Of a stretch of 64,000 nucleotides of DNA, positions 53,950-63,007 are shown piece by piece. Under the pieces are notes generated by a model. It saw nothing but the letters and a program-made list of their open reading frames with translations, made no database searches and was not told where the DNA came from. The translations under genes and the position numbers were made by a program. Origin of the DNA: Aurantimonas sp. 22II-16-19i (lineage in GTDB: Bacteria > Pseudomonadota > Alphaproteobacteria > Rhizobiales > Rhizobiaceae); assembly GCF_002088275.1 (NCBI RefSeq), contig NZ_AQQS01000011.1, positions 1-64,000 on the forward strand. Direction: 5' to 3'. The stretch's first letter is position 1; each line of letters opens with the position of its first letter.

Positions 53950-56487
53950 TCAGACGATATAACGGTCCCAACTGCCGTAGTGCTCCTTGCTACGAGAGCC
54001 TCGAGGCAGGCTCAATCCGATAGCAGCCACGCCAACGACGATGCTCATCAAGGATGCGGCCCATCCCGCGCCGTCGAGGAGCCATGGCGAAACGATCAGC
54101 CACAGGCCAAATGCAACGTTGATGAAACGTAGAGGCCGGGCAACCTCGGCCATGGCGATCACGGCCACGGTGATAATCAGCGCCCCGACGAGGTGGTCGC
54201 TGTCCGCCATTGGTGCAACCTTGCCGAAGACAAGACGGCTGAACATGAGCCAGACACCGAGAATTACGCTCGCAACAAGCGTCCAGGGTATCGTAACTCC
54301 ACGGACTGCAGAGGCGATTGCGTCGGGAATGGGCGCCTGAAAGCCCGGCTTCTTGTCTTTTCCGCCGAGCGGGTCAGCGCCGCCCATGAAGAAGGTGCGC
54401 CAGAATGGCTCTCCCCGCCGGTGGCTCTGCACCAGGAACTGACCCATGGCGACGAGTTCGTCGAGCGAGTAGGGAATCATGATCAGCATCGCCAGCGCCG
54501 CGACGAGGCATAGGGTGCAGTAAGTGCCGATGACGATCGGCTGGATGATGATGAAGTAGATCGATACAACGCCGAGGGGTACGACGATGATGCCGAAAGC
54601 GGCCACCCTCCAGGGCATGGTGCGCCAGCGAGCACGACCGCCCATGACCCCCCTCAACACCTCGAACATGTAGGTTGTGGCCCCCAGGCCCCCATCGGCG
54701 ATCGGCCAGGCACGAGACACGTCGGAGGTGATGATGTATTCGGTGCCGTTTCGGATCGCGTCCCCCGAAAAGAAGGGCTCCCAGACAAAGTCGATATGAC
54801 CGAGCTGGTACGCGGCGAGCGTGCGGGAGATCAGGAAGCCGAATGCGCCCAGCGCAATGATCGGCAGCCGCTGCAGGTAAGTTGATGGCGAGTAGGTCCA
54901 GCCGGCCGGCGTATCGGACGAGTCCATCATGCCCGCCATGCTCATTCCCGGCATCATCGGCACAAGAATGGCGAAGGCGATGACCAGGGCGCCGACAAAG
55001 GTATCGTTGGCATAGACCGCAGCGCTCGGCGTCCAGAAAATAAGCGGCGCAAAAAGGAGCCAGATACCGACCGCAGTGTTGGCCCACTGGGCCCAGCTCA
55101 GGCGATATGAAAGCGACAGAGCACCAAAGGCCATGATCATAAGGCCGCTGATGACGTCGTTCCAGGCGGTGAGGGTGCTCCGAAAGGAGGGCTCCCAAAG
55201 GCCGCGCTCCTGCGAGACCTGCACGACAGCCTCTCTGAATGTGTCCTCGGCGAACGTACCGAAGACGAAGGGGCTTGTCGCAAGCCAGGCACCCAGCAGA
55301 ATATTCAGGAAGTGTACCCAGAGCATATTGAAGTGCATCTGCCGCATGCCCTGCATATGTTCGTGCATCATATCTTGATGCTGGGCGGGATTCCTTGAAG
55401 TCTCCTCGTTCGAGCCGGATTCCTTCTGTTTCGCCGCCACCTTTGCGGCATTCAGCTTGTTTGCGCGATACCATCCGACAGGATCGGCTTTGAGGGCCGA
55501 GATCATCTTCGGGAGCGTGTCACGAATGGAGTGCTTCGGCTCCCAGCCGACATGCTCGCGGGCACTGGAAATGTCGAGCTCGTAGTGGTCGTCGGAGATG
55601 TCGACCATCCACGGCCTGATGAACGGATCCTCGTCCAAGATCTCGCTCTCGACCCAAGCGCCGGTCCTGGCCAATCCCTTCGGGATCTGCTGGGTCCCCC
55701 AGTCCTCGTCATGGATCAGCCGCCCGATCTCGCGCTGAAGCTCACCGAAGGTCAAGGTTTCGCTCTCGCCCAGAAGGAGCGGCAGCTCGGTCGGCAGCTC
55801 CTTCCGGTGCTCGACGATCTGCAGCAAAGCATCGGTTAGATCATCGAGATGCAAGAACGGCTGCCCAGCATCGAGGTCGCCCGGATAGACGTGGCCGGTG
55901 ATTTGGCGCTCGTAGATCCGCGCGATCTGACGAGACAGGAATGCCGAATGACAGATGTCGTCGTAAACGCCCGCAGGGCGCACCATGACGACAGGAATGG
56001 AGCCCCGCTGCTCCCGGATCAGAGCCTCGGTGCGGATCTTCGACTCTCGGTAGGGAAGCTTCGGGTCGAGCGGCCAATCCTCGTCGATCGGCTTACCCTT
56101 CGCGCCCGGCGCATGGACCAGCATGGTGCTGGCGAAAATGAACTGCTCGACCTCGAACGACTGAAGACCGCGCAAAAGCCTTTCGGTGCCGCGGACCGTC
56201 ACCTCATCGTATTTCGAGTTTGGCTGGCCACTCAGGTCGAAATAAGCGGCAAGATGGATGACCGAAGCGATGCGACTACCGTGTGCCACACGTACCCGCT
56301 TGAGGGCGGCCTCGATGCTCTCAGTCGAGGTCACATCGATGCAGACACACTCGGCCGCCGCCGGCGGGTGCGGCGAAGTCTCGCGATCGAAACCGACGAG
56401 CGTGAAACGCTCGGACAACGTGTCGATCACCGCCGATCCGATAAAGCCGCTGCTTCCGGTGATGATGACGATTTCCCTGTCGTTCAT
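53950..56487 (-). CDS. Fusion: NAD-dependent epimerase - SPW repeat - VKOR-like - SPW repeat membrane protein
   Basis: 845 residues. Residues 1-330 form an extended SDR epimerase: TGSSGFIGSAV (GxxGxxG), YRESK (Tyr-x3-Lys) and VVMVRPAGVYDD. A Met/His-rich linker (QDMMHEHMQGMRQMHFNMLW) leads to an SPW-repeat pair (about 390-500: WLATSPFVFG, WLLFAPLIFWTP). Next comes a VKOR-like section with the CTLC redox pair (about 657-660, IVIGTYCTLCLVAALAMLIM), and finally two more SPW-like helices (LMFSRLVF, WLIVSPWLLDG). An SDR joined to a membrane thiol oxidase is unusual. Placed 177 nt upstream of copA, same strand. Confidence 0.85.
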   Translation of the reverse strand: MNDREIVIITGSSGFIGSAVIDTLSERFTLVGFDRETSPHPPAAAECVCIDVTSTESIEAALKRVRVAHGSRIASVIHLAAYFDLSGQPNSKYDEVTVRGTERLLRGLQSFEVEQFIFASTMLVHAPGAKGKPIDEDWPLDPKLPYRESKIRTEALIREQRGSIPVVMVRPAGVYDDICHSAFLSRQIARIYERQITGHVYPGDLDAGQPFLHLDDLTDALLQIVEHRKELPTELPLLLGESETLTFGELQREIGRLIHDEDWGTQQIPKGLARTGAWVESEILDEDPFIRPWMVDISDDHYELDISSAREHVGWEPKHSIRDTLPKMISALKADPVGWYRANKLNAAKVAAKQKESGSNEETSRNPAQHQDMMHEHMQGMRQMHFNMLWVHFLNILLGAWLATSPFVFGTFAEDTFREAVVQVSQERGLWEPSFRSTLTAWNDVISGLMIMAFGALSLSYRLSWAQWANTAVGIWLLFAPLIFWTPSAAVYANDTFVGALVIAFAILVPMMPGMSMAGMMDSSDTPAGWTYSPSTYLQRLPIIALGAFGFLISRTLAAYQLGHIDFVWEPFFSGDAIRNGTEYIITSDVSRAWPIADGGLGATTYMFEVLRGVMGGRARWRTMPWRVAAFGIIVVPLGVVSIYFIIIQPIVIGTYCTLCLVAALAMLIMIPYSLDELVAMGQFLVQSHRRGEPFWRTFFMGGADPLGGKDKKPGFQAPIPDAIASAVRGVTIPWTLVASVILGVWLMFSRLVFGKVAPMADSDHLVGALIITVAVIAMAEVARPLRFINVAFGLWLIVSPWLLDGAGWAASLMSIVVGVAAIGLSLPRGSRSKEHYGSWDRYIV

Positions 56488-56524
56488 TTTTCTTGCGCTC
56501 CGAATAGCGACAGTCGCCAGGACG

Positions 56525-56641
56525 TCAGGTTTTCAAGTATTTGACGAGTGCTATGATCGCGAGCACAAGCACGATTAGGACCAGTATCCAGACGAGCGCC
56601 ATGCCGCCCATCATCCAGCCCATTCCGTCCATCATCATCAT
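56525..56641 (-). CDS. 38-residue Met-rich single-pass membrane peptide
   Basis: Read directly from the sequence: start ATG 56641 with AAGGA about 9 nt upstream, stop 56525. It begins MMMMDGMGWMMGGM, with nine Met in the first 14 positions, followed by one hydrophobic helix (ALVWILVLIVLVLAIIALV) and KYLKT. Met clusters next to a membrane helix are typical Cu(I) ligands, and the gene lies between the epimerase-VKOR fusion and TVP38 on the same strand. Family not recognised. A longer frame to 56767 lacks a ribosome site. Confidence 0.7.
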   Translation of the reverse strand: MMMMDGMGWMMGGMALVWILVLIVLVLAIIALVKYLKT

Positions 56642-56807
56642 CTTCTGAGTTCCTTTGCAGTCATTCGGCTGTCCAACAGATAGGGTGCGCCCATGTTGAA
56701 GAGTTCTGCGCCTCTCGCAAGTCTTGCCGCCGAAGGGGGCGTAGCGTTCGGATATGTCGTGAGACATCCGACAGAACGGCGGCCGTCCATCAGTGTCGGC
56801 GGGCCGA

Positions 56808-57578
56808 TCATCTGCCCTTGCGCATGTGATTGCGCATCAGCTTCACAGCCATCGGGAGAAGCGTAATGCCGCCGGCCAATAAAAGGAGGAGCATGAGGCG
56901 CTCGGAATTGGCCGAGAAAGCCTGCTCGCCGAAATAGGCGAACGCAAAGCTCAGCGGTACGATCCCTGTGACGGTCGCAATGGCAAACCGCCAGAACGAC
57001 AACGGCGTCAGCCCGGCGACGTAGCTGACGGCGTCAAAGGAAATAAACGGCACCAGGCGCGAGGCGAAGACGATGGCCATCAGCCGATTTTGTGATCGGT
57101 CCTGGCCTAGGCGATCGAAGAGCGCCTGCGCGCTGGGCCACCGCCGAAGCCATTCGTAGCCGAGATGGCGCGCGATGGTGAAGGCGATCAGGGCGCCTGT
57201 CTCCGCTCCGATGGCAACATAAGCCGTTCCCCAAAGCGGCCCATAAGCAGCGCCGGCGACAAGGGCGATCGGACCGCTCGGAATCGGGCTCATTACGATA
57301 GCCGCCGCCATCAGTCCGATGATCGCCAATGGACCCCACACGCCGAGGCGCTCGATCTCGCGGCGCAGGTCTTCCCTTGACTCGATCGCCGACATCAGTC
57401 CCGACTCCGACAGCCCCCAGTAAAGCCCGACCATGGCGAGGAGGACGGCAATGCCGATTGCGATCCTTGCCGTGAGCGACTGCCCGCTCGGGCGGCCAGA
57501 GTTGCGCGGCTGGATATCTGCCTCTGCCGATCGGATGCCACCGACGTGCCGCCGATCCTGCAAGCCTCTACTCGCCAT
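56808..57578 (-). CDS. TVP38/TMEM64 family (VTT domain) inner-membrane protein
   Basis: 256 residues from ATG 57578. After a polar segment and a first helix, the VTT/SNARE-associated core shows IIGLMAAAIVMSPIPSGPIA, LVAGAAYGPLWGTAYVAIGA and RLVPFISFDAVSYVAGLTPL, the hallmark sequence of the family. Such DedA-related proteins may move lipids or metals and are common near mercury and copper genes. It follows ccdA by 71 nt. The longer frame to 57644 seems unlikely. Confidence 0.88.
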   Translation of the reverse strand: MASRGLQDRRHVGGIRSAEADIQPRNSGRPSGQSLTARIAIGIAVLLAMVGLYWGLSESGLMSAIESREDLRREIERLGVWGPLAIIGLMAAAIVMSPIPSGPIALVAGAAYGPLWGTAYVAIGAETGALIAFTIARHLGYEWLRRWPSAQALFDRLGQDRSQNRLMAIVFASRLVPFISFDAVSYVAGLTPLSFWRFAIATVTGIVPLSFAFAYFGEQAFSANSERLMLLLLLAGGITLLPMAVKLMRNHMRKGR

Positions 57579-57649
57579 CACAGAATGCTTTCTTGAAGAA
57601 CGACAACGCGCTCTCATCGCTCGGGATGGCGAGTGGCGGAACATCCGCT

Positions 57650-58390
57650 TCAGCCGATTTTCGTAAGAATTGGAAACTGCTCGAGCAGCCAGAAGGAGAA
57701 GGTCGACATGGTGCCCGTGATCATCGCGACACCCATGATGATCATGATCATGCCGGCGCCGATCTGAAGGAGGCGCCCGGTCCGACGCATCCCCTTCAGC
57801 CGCTTTGCCAAGCTCTCCGTAAAGAGAGCAGACAGAAGGAACGGCACGCCGAGACCGACGGAGTAGATGCCAAGGAGCGCGACGCCGTTTGATGCGGTCG
57901 AGGAGAGCGCGCTAATCGTCAGGATCGCCCCGAGCACCGGGCCGATGCAGGGGGTCCATCCAAAGCCGAAGGCTAGGCCCAAGACATAAGCGCCCAACGG
58001 GCGGCCGCCGGCTAGGTCGCCGTGGAAGCGCAGCTCGCGTTGCAGCCACGGAAGACGGACAAGCCCCGTCATGAAGATGCCGAACACGATGATAATGGCG
58101 CCGCCGATGATGTTCGTCTCGTAGCGGTACGACAGAAGGAGCCGGCTGATTGCGGTCGCGCTGGCACCCAGCGCGACGAACACAGTGGAGAAGCCGAGAA
58201 CGAAGTAGGTGCTGAGGAGAAGCGTCGTCCAGCGATCCTGAAGGCTCTGATTCGGCCGACCCGCTACTGCCGCATTGCCCGCCACGTATGAAATATACCC
58301 CGGAACGAGGGGCAGAACGCAGGGCGAGAGGAAGGAAATCGCCCCGGCCGCGAGTGCCGTCAGGATGCCGACGTTCGAGATCTCCAGCAT
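57650..58390 (-). CDS. ccdA: CcdA-type cytochrome c biogenesis / thiol electron transfer membrane protein
   Basis: 246 residues, six helices, DsbD transmembrane domain family. The two redox Cys are in GAISFLSPCVLPLVPGYISY (Cys24) and FGFGWTPCIGPVLGAILTI. It passes electrons from cytoplasmic thioredoxin to periplasmic thiol proteins, for cytochrome c maturation or copper-chaperone reduction. Only 4 nt separate it from the upstream DsbA-like gene, so the pair is an operon. Confidence 0.93.
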   Translation of the reverse strand: MLEISNVGILTALAAGAISFLSPCVLPLVPGYISYVAGNAAVAGRPNQSLQDRWTTLLLSTYFVLGFSTVFVALGASATAISRLLLSYRYETNIIGGAIIIVFGIFMTGLVRLPWLQRELRFHGDLAGGRPLGAYVLGLAFGFGWTPCIGPVLGAILTISALSSTASNGVALLGIYSVGLGVPFLLSALFTESLAKRLKGMRRTGRLLQIGAGMIMIIMGVAMITGTMSTFSFWLLEQFPILTKIG

Positions 58391-58394
58391 CCGG

Positions 58395-59096
58395 CTATTC
58401 TCCCACCTGCCGGCGGGCTTCGGCTATGAAGCCCTGCATTGCTTGCAAGTCCACCAGACCGCGCACGATCTCGTCTCCGACGAAGAAAGAAGGGGTGCCT
58501 GTAATGCGCAGGTCCAGGCCGAGCGCGAGGTTGCGCTCGACCGCGGCCATAACTACGGGATCCTGTATGTCACGCTGGAGCTGGTGGACATCCAGGCCGA
58601 CGCGTTCGGCGATGTCCAGAGTGGAGCTTTCGTTGATGGCGCCGGAATGCCCCATGAGAGCGCTGTGGAATTCCTCGTATTTGTCCTGCTTGCGCGAGGC
58701 GAGCGCCGCCTGTGCCGCAAATCTGGAACCGGAGCCGAGGATAGGAAACTCCTTGTAGACCAGCTTCAGCCCGGCATCGGCGTCCTTGGCCTGTCTCACA
58801 ATGGGAGCTGCTGCACGGCAGTAGGAGCAGTTATAATCAAAGAACTGCACGAGCGTGACGTCGCCTTCTGGGTTGCCGGCAATAGGGGAGGCAGGATCGG
58901 CAAAGATTTCCGCATGCCGCTCTTTGAGGCGCACCCTCAGTTCCTCTGTCTGTGCCGCCCGTTCGGTGTAATCGCGCCAGCCTGAGCTCTCCGCTTTGAG
59001 GACGTCTGAAGCTAGGAGAGCCGTAAAGCCAAGCACGATCAGGACCAGCATCGACACAGCGAAGGAGGCGGTGAGCGTCAATTTCAGCTTAGACAA
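58395..59096 (-). CDS. DsbA-family thioredoxin-fold protein (CSYC)
   Basis: 233 residues, N-terminal anchor (SFAVSMLVLIVLGFTALLAS), a helical linker, and a thioredoxin fold with CSYC at 90-93 (LVQFFDYNCSYCRAAAPIV) and cis-Pro ITGTPSFFVGDE. CSYC with LVQFFDYxC is the ScsC/Com1-like subgroup found in copper-stress (Scs) clusters. It overlaps the 3' end of the 184-residue membrane protein gene by 8 nt and is followed by ccdA, its likely redox partner. Confidence 0.9.
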   Translation of the reverse strand: MSKLKLTLTASFAVSMLVLIVLGFTALLASDVLKAESSGWRDYTERAAQTEELRVRLKERHAEIFADPASPIAGNPEGDVTLVQFFDYNCSYCRAAAPIVRQAKDADAGLKLVYKEFPILGSGSRFAAQAALASRKQDKYEEFHSALMGHSGAINESSTLDIAERVGLDVHQLQRDIQDPVVMAAVERNLALGLDLRITGTPSFFVGDEIVRGLVDLQAMQGFIAEARRQVGE

Positions 59097-59643
59097 TCCG
59101 CTCGCCCCCGACCTCGGCAGCCTGTAATTCCGCCTTCGCCTCGCGAGAACGGCTCAAGCTCCGCAGCGCCCACCAGAAGCCGATCAGCGGCACGACAATC
59201 CATTGGAAAAGCGGCGAGAGCCCGACGTCGAAGCCGAACGCGGACAGGACCGGCATCATGTCGGAGTACGCCCAAGCCGTACGGACGACGATGTTCAGCC
59301 ACTCGCTGAAGGCGGTGTAGGCAGCGCCGAACAGAACCGTGAGCGCCGCCACCGCCCGATATCGCTTAAGCGGCCAAGCGTCGTTTCCTGCCATCAGAAG
59401 CGCAAGCGTCAAGGATGCTAGCGCGATCAGAACGTCGCCGCCCGTGCAATGGACAGCGGCAAAGACAATCTCGCCCCAGGTGCCGGTCCACCAGATCGTG
59501 TAGAGCGGCATATGGGCAAATTCCCAGACGAGATTGCCCACGAGCACGACAGCGAGGTAGCGCCGCAAAGCCACATACCAGCCGAACGAGGGTTCTTTGA
59601 AGGCGTGAGCCTCGGCGGCGTCATGGTAGACCGATGATCTCAC
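59089..59643 (-). CDS. Four- to five-helix membrane protein of unknown function
   Basis: 184 residues. Hydrophobic helices around YLAVVLVGNLVWEFAHMPLY, VLIALASLTLALLMAG, AVAALTVLFGAAYTAFSEWL and LFQWIVVPLIGFWWAL. Conserved-looking polar residues inside the membrane include Glu/His in WEFAHMP, His/Cys in FAAVHCTGGD, and Glu in FSEWLN. These could bind metal or haem, but I do not recognise the family. It overlaps cox11 upstream by 23 nt and dsbA downstream by 8 nt. Confidence 0.75.
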   Translation of the reverse strand: MRSSVYHDAAEAHAFKEPSFGWYVALRRYLAVVLVGNLVWEFAHMPLYTIWWTGTWGEIVFAAVHCTGGDVLIALASLTLALLMAGNDAWPLKRYRAVAALTVLFGAAYTAFSEWLNIVVRTAWAYSDMMPVLSAFGFDVGLSPLFQWIVVPLIGFWWALRSLSRSREAKAELQAAEVGGERIV

Positions 59644-60280
59644 CTTTCAGCTCTGCAGCCTCGCTCCCGTGAGATGCTATGTACTCTTCAAGCGCTTTCG
59701 GCCCCTTGTCGAAGAAGGTGTAGGAGAGCGTGATCGCTCGGGTCTTCCTGTTGTCGGGATCGTCCGCGATCGCCGGATCCACAAAGAAGGTGACGGGAAA
59801 CTCCTTCTCTTCGCCGGGCATGAGGAGCTGCTCGGTGAAGCAGAAGCACTGGATCTTGTTGAAGTACTGACCTGCCTGGAGAGGCGTCACGTTGTAAGTT
59901 GCCGTGCCAAGGATCGGTCGGTCCGTCGGATTGCGCCCCTTGTAAGCAACGACTGCGCTCTCACCCAAGGCCACCTCGACCGGCTTTGGCGCTTCGAACA
60001 CCCAGGGCATGCCCCCCGCAACATTTGCGTCGAAGCGGACGGTGATCTTTTGCTCGACTGGCTCGGGAGCGGCAGCGGCCACCTGTGTCGTGCCGCCATA
60101 GCCAGTGACGGAGCAGAATAGGCGATAAAGCGGAACGGCCGCGAAGCTGAGGGCAACCATTGCAAGGACCAAGCCGGCGAGCGACACCGCCGTCCAGCCT
60201 TTACGACGCTCCCGGAGCGCCTTCTCCCGATCCTGCTCGACCGCTAATGGTGTGAAACGTGTCTTCTGGTCCTGATTCAA
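59621..60280 (-). CDS. ctaG: Cox11/CtaG cytochrome c oxidase copper assembly protein (copy 2)
   Basis: 219 residues from a TTG start (60280). One N-terminal helix (about 29-50), FAAVPLYRLFCSVTGYGGT with Cys56, and CFCF at 145-148 (NKIQCFCFTEQ). It ends LSYTFFDKGPKALEEYI. More canonical than copy 1 at 12551-13207, which suggests independent origin. A purine-rich site precedes the TTG. It lies in the copper array between the DUF411 and membrane protein genes, overlapping the latter by 23 nt. Confidence 0.93.
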   Translation of the reverse strand: MNQDQKTRFTPLAVEQDREKALRERRKGWTAVSLAGLVLAMVALSFAAVPLYRLFCSVTGYGGTTQVAAAAPEPVEQKITVRFDANVAGGMPWVFEAPKPVEVALGESAVVAYKGRNPTDRPILGTATYNVTPLQAGQYFNKIQCFCFTEQLLMPGEEKEFPVTFFVDPAIADDPDNRKTRAITLSYTFFDKGPKALEEYIASHGSEAAELKGEIIGLP

Positions 60281-60420
60281 TTCTACCCTCTGGCTCCGCT
60301 GGCTGGCTACGGGCAGGCGAACAGTTGCGCCGCACCCGTTGGCTGCTGCCGCGCGGACAGACGGCGCGGCAGCTGTGTTCTGGTCCCGGTGTTCGGTCGC
60401 CGGCGAGAGAGAAAGAGGGC

Positions 60421-60858
60421 CTACTCCATCGCGTAAACCGACGGGGTCGGGCCGGGCTCGATGACGTAAATGGTAAATGGCCTGGCCTTCGGCCCGGGCA
60501 TTCCCGGCGCACCGACAGGCATGCCAGGCAGGGCAACGCCACGGATGTCCGGCTGTTCGGTCAGCAGGCGGTTGAGGATGTCGAGGGGGACAAGGCCTTC
60601 CACCACATAGTCCCCGATCATCAAGGTGTGGCAGCCCCCAAGCTGCTCCGGCACGCCGGCCATCTTCTTGACCGTGTCCAGATCAGTGACGTTTTCGACC
60701 GTGATCTCGAAGCCTGCCTTTTCGAGCACATCGACATACGCGTCGCAGCATCCGCAGTTGGGGTTCTTGAACAGCTTGCCTTCCTTGGGAACGGCGGCGT
60801 GCGCAGCCGACGCGGACAGCACGGAGGCAGCAAGGAGAAGCGGGGTAAGGAGTTTCAT
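60421..60858 (-). CDS. DUF411 periplasmic metal-binding protein (copy 3)
   Basis: 145 residues from Met 60858; signal peptide cut near SAAHAAVP. The site is PNCGCC (Cys35, Cys37, Cys38), followed by LGGCHTLMIGDYVVEGLVPL and VALPGMPVGAPGMPG. It is more distant from copies 1 and 2 and has a longer tail (ARPFTIYVIEPG). It sits 36 nt downstream of a cytochrome c gene on the same strand. Confidence 0.9.
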   Translation of the reverse strand: MKLLTPLLLAASVLSASAAHAAVPKEGKLFKNPNCGCCDAYVDVLEKAGFEITVENVTDLDTVKKMAGVPEQLGGCHTLMIGDYVVEGLVPLDILNRLLTEQPDIRGVALPGMPVGAPGMPGPKARPFTIYVIEPGPTPSVYAME

Positions 60859-60894
60859 GAATATTCTCTTTCGTGTTGCGACCCATAGCAAAGG

Positions 60895-61347
60895 TCAGTT
60901 TTGCTCGTTCGGGAACGGCCGATCCTCGCTTTGCTCCCATTGGAACTGGCGCTGTTCTTCGGTCCACAGGGTTTTCAGATACGTGCTCACCGCCCTGATC
61001 TCGTCCGGTGTGAGGATCTCTTCGAAGGCCGGCATGGTAAGACGGTCGGTCTTGTTGAACGGGTCTCGCCATCCCTTCGCAATCGTGTGGTAGAGGGCGG
61101 CATCTGCGTGCCTCCAGGTGTGCCCTTCCGGGCCGTGGGGCGGCGGGGGCAACTCTCCCTGATCGTTCTGCTCCTGCCAGTTGGCGGCCCCCTCGCCACG
61201 CGATCCATGGCAGGTAGCGCAATATTGACCGTAGACCTTCCGGCCCAACTCAATCTGTTCCGACTCGAGCCGGGGCGGTCCCTCCGCTGCTCCGGCCGTT
61301 GATATTGTGATCGCGACCAGTGTGCCGGCAACAAAAGGCCTATTCAC
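60895..61347 (-). CDS. Class I c-type cytochrome
   Basis: 150 residues from GTG 61347, which overlaps the beta-propeller gene stop by 8 nt. Signal peptide to about residue 21, haem site CATCH at 43-47 (KVYGQYCATCHGSRGEGAAN) and axial Met in DRLTMPAFEEILT. The tail is acidic. Soluble periplasmic electron carrier, probably partnering the copper array proteins. The longer frame to 61413 would have a non-signal N-terminus and is rejected. Confidence 0.9.
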   Translation of the reverse strand: MNRPFVAGTLVAITISTAGAAEGPPRLESEQIELGRKVYGQYCATCHGSRGEGAANWQEQNDQGELPPPPHGPEGHTWRHADAALYHTIAKGWRDPFNKTDRLTMPAFEEILTPDEIRAVSTYLKTLWTEEQRQFQWEQSEDRPFPNEQN

Positions 61348-62227
61348 CGGCTCGCTCCCAAGTCGCGGCTCCGTCCGAACTCTTGAAGATTTCGCCTTCG
61401 TCGGCACCAGCATAGAGAACGCCGGTGGGAGCCATCATGAGGGACGTTACGGCTGCGGCTATGGGAGGCGACGAGACCTTAATCCACTCCTGGCCGCCGT
61501 CTGTGCTCTTGAACAGTCCCGCATCCGAGGCCGCATAGAGGTGCTTCGGGTGCTGCGGATCAAAGGCGAGCCCAGTGATAGGGCCGGAAAGATTGCCCGC
61601 ATCCCGCCAGAGGCAGAAGCAGTCCATGGAAACACGAGTCCCGTCTGGCGTCGCAGCATAGAGCCAGCCGCTTTCCATGCTCCCTTCCATGTTCGTGTGA
61701 ATAAGGTGGCTCGTGCCTTCAGGGCCGCGGTCCATCATCTTCCACGACTTTCCCGCATCCTGGCTGCGATAGATGCCGGTTTCCGGAACGTAGGCATAGA
61801 CGGTGTCGGGCTGGGTGGAATGAGCAGCAAGCGCCGTCACGTGAGGGTTTGGAAGACCGCTGTTGAGATTAGACCAGCTCTCGCCACGATCGTCGGTCCG
61901 CAGAACACCCATGTCAGGTCCGGCGACATAGATCGCATTGTCGCTCCTGGCAGGCACCGCGGTTGCAGCTATCTCGCCGGCGCCGGGCGGCAGCGGCACC
62001 GTCTGCCAAGTCTGGCCCTCATCGGTGCTTCGGAAAAGACCATTCTGGCCGCCCACGAGGAGCGCCTTCGATCCGGCATCGTATGCCATCGCCTCGATCG
62101 GCGTTGGCGCCAATTCCGCTTCCTGCGCAGCGGCGCCGTGGCCAGCGATGAGAGCAGGCATTACTGCAGCGAGGGCTAGCCGGGGCAACCATGCCGCTTT
62201 TCGTGATGGTATGTTCGTTTCAGGCAT
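61340..62227 (-). CDS. BNR-repeat beta-propeller exported protein (F510_1955-like)
   Basis: 295 residues, signal peptide to about residue 35. Repeated units carry GxxRSTDxGxTW: NGLFRSTDEGQTWQTV, VLRTDDRGESWSNL, IYRSQDAGKSWKMM, LFKSTDGGQEWIKV and IFKSSDGAATWERA. The fifth region includes CFCLW. These sialidase/Ycf48-like repeats form beta-propellers; no active-site residues for a sialidase are apparent, so a structural or metal-cluster role is likely. A fragment of a related gene is at 45680-45802. Confidence 0.85.
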   Translation of the reverse strand: MPETNIPSRKAAWLPRLALAAVMPALIAGHGAAAQEAELAPTPIEAMAYDAGSKALLVGGQNGLFRSTDEGQTWQTVPLPPGAGEIAATAVPARSDNAIYVAGPDMGVLRTDDRGESWSNLNSGLPNPHVTALAAHSTQPDTVYAYVPETGIYRSQDAGKSWKMMDRGPEGTSHLIHTNMEGSMESGWLYAATPDGTRVSMDCFCLWRDAGNLSGPITGLAFDPQHPKHLYAASDAGLFKSTDGGQEWIKVSSPPIAAAVTSLMMAPTGVLYAGADEGEIFKSSDGAATWERAGE

Positions 62228-62249
62228 CGAGGTTTTCCGTCGTGGAGTA

Positions 62250-62942
62250 TCAGAAGAACGAGCGAACTCGCCCCCACAGTGAGGGATCGGGTTCGTGGTG
62301 CGGCACGTTCGCGTTTGTCAGGCCATTGATGAACATGACGAGGTTCGTCGGCTCGAACCCGAGGCCATGAAAGTTCGCGACCCACTCGCCGTTCTGGTCG
62401 ATTAAGTGCGTGACGACGCTGTGGGTCTGAAAGCCATCATCCGATTTTGTGAAGCTATGGCCGAATTGCTCGGCGAGCTTGCGGGTCGTGTCTTCCGGCT
62501 TGCTCGGCCCGCTCGTCAGGAAGGTCCAGTTGACCGGATCGAGGCCATGAGCCTGGCCATATCCCTCCAGCACTTCGGGTCCGTCTCGCGCCGGATCGGT
62601 GGTGACGGTGATGAACTCTACCCGATCCTTCATCGGCGTGATGTTCACCATCTCCTGGATTTCAGCGATCTTCTCGGCATGCAGCGGACAGACGTCGGGA
62701 CAGCTGGCATAGATGAAATGTAGAACCATGACTTTTCCGCGCAGATCCGCGAGGCTGACGGAATTGCCCTTTGCATCCTGCAACGCGAATTCCGGGGCTG
62801 GCTCCTCCTTGATCTGGAAGTACTTCTCCTGGTCGAAAAGATCCTGCTGCAGCGTCTCGAGCGAATGGGCGATCGCTGCTCTGGAGGAAAGGGCTGCTGC
62901 CGCTGCAGCGACTGAAGCTGCAAGGAAGGTTCGGCGTCTCAT
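62250..62942 (-). CDS. SCO1/SenC family copper chaperone (copy 2)
   Basis: 230 residues with a twin-Arg leader MRRRTFLAASVAAAAAAL. Thioredoxin fold: EFALQDAKGNSVSLADLRGK, the copper motif SCPDVC (Cys81 and Cys85) and the third ligand His in DDGFQTHSVVTHLID. The leader differs from the anchored copy at 28508-29128. It heads the segment with the beta-propeller and cytochrome c genes. Confidence 0.92.
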   Translation of the reverse strand: MRRRTFLAASVAAAAAALSSRAAIAHSLETLQQDLFDQEKYFQIKEEPAPEFALQDAKGNSVSLADLRGKVMVLHFIYASCPDVCPLHAEKIAEIQEMVNITPMKDRVEFITVTTDPARDGPEVLEGYGQAHGLDPVNWTFLTSGPSKPEDTTRKLAEQFGHSFTKSDDGFQTHSVVTHLIDQNGEWVANFHGLGFEPTNLVMFINGLTNANVPHHEPDPSLWGRVRSFF

Positions 62943-63007
62943 AAAGTGCTCCTGAGCGACAGAGGGGGCTGGCCGGCTGCCGAGCCGGCCAGCCTTTGGG
63001 CTATGGC

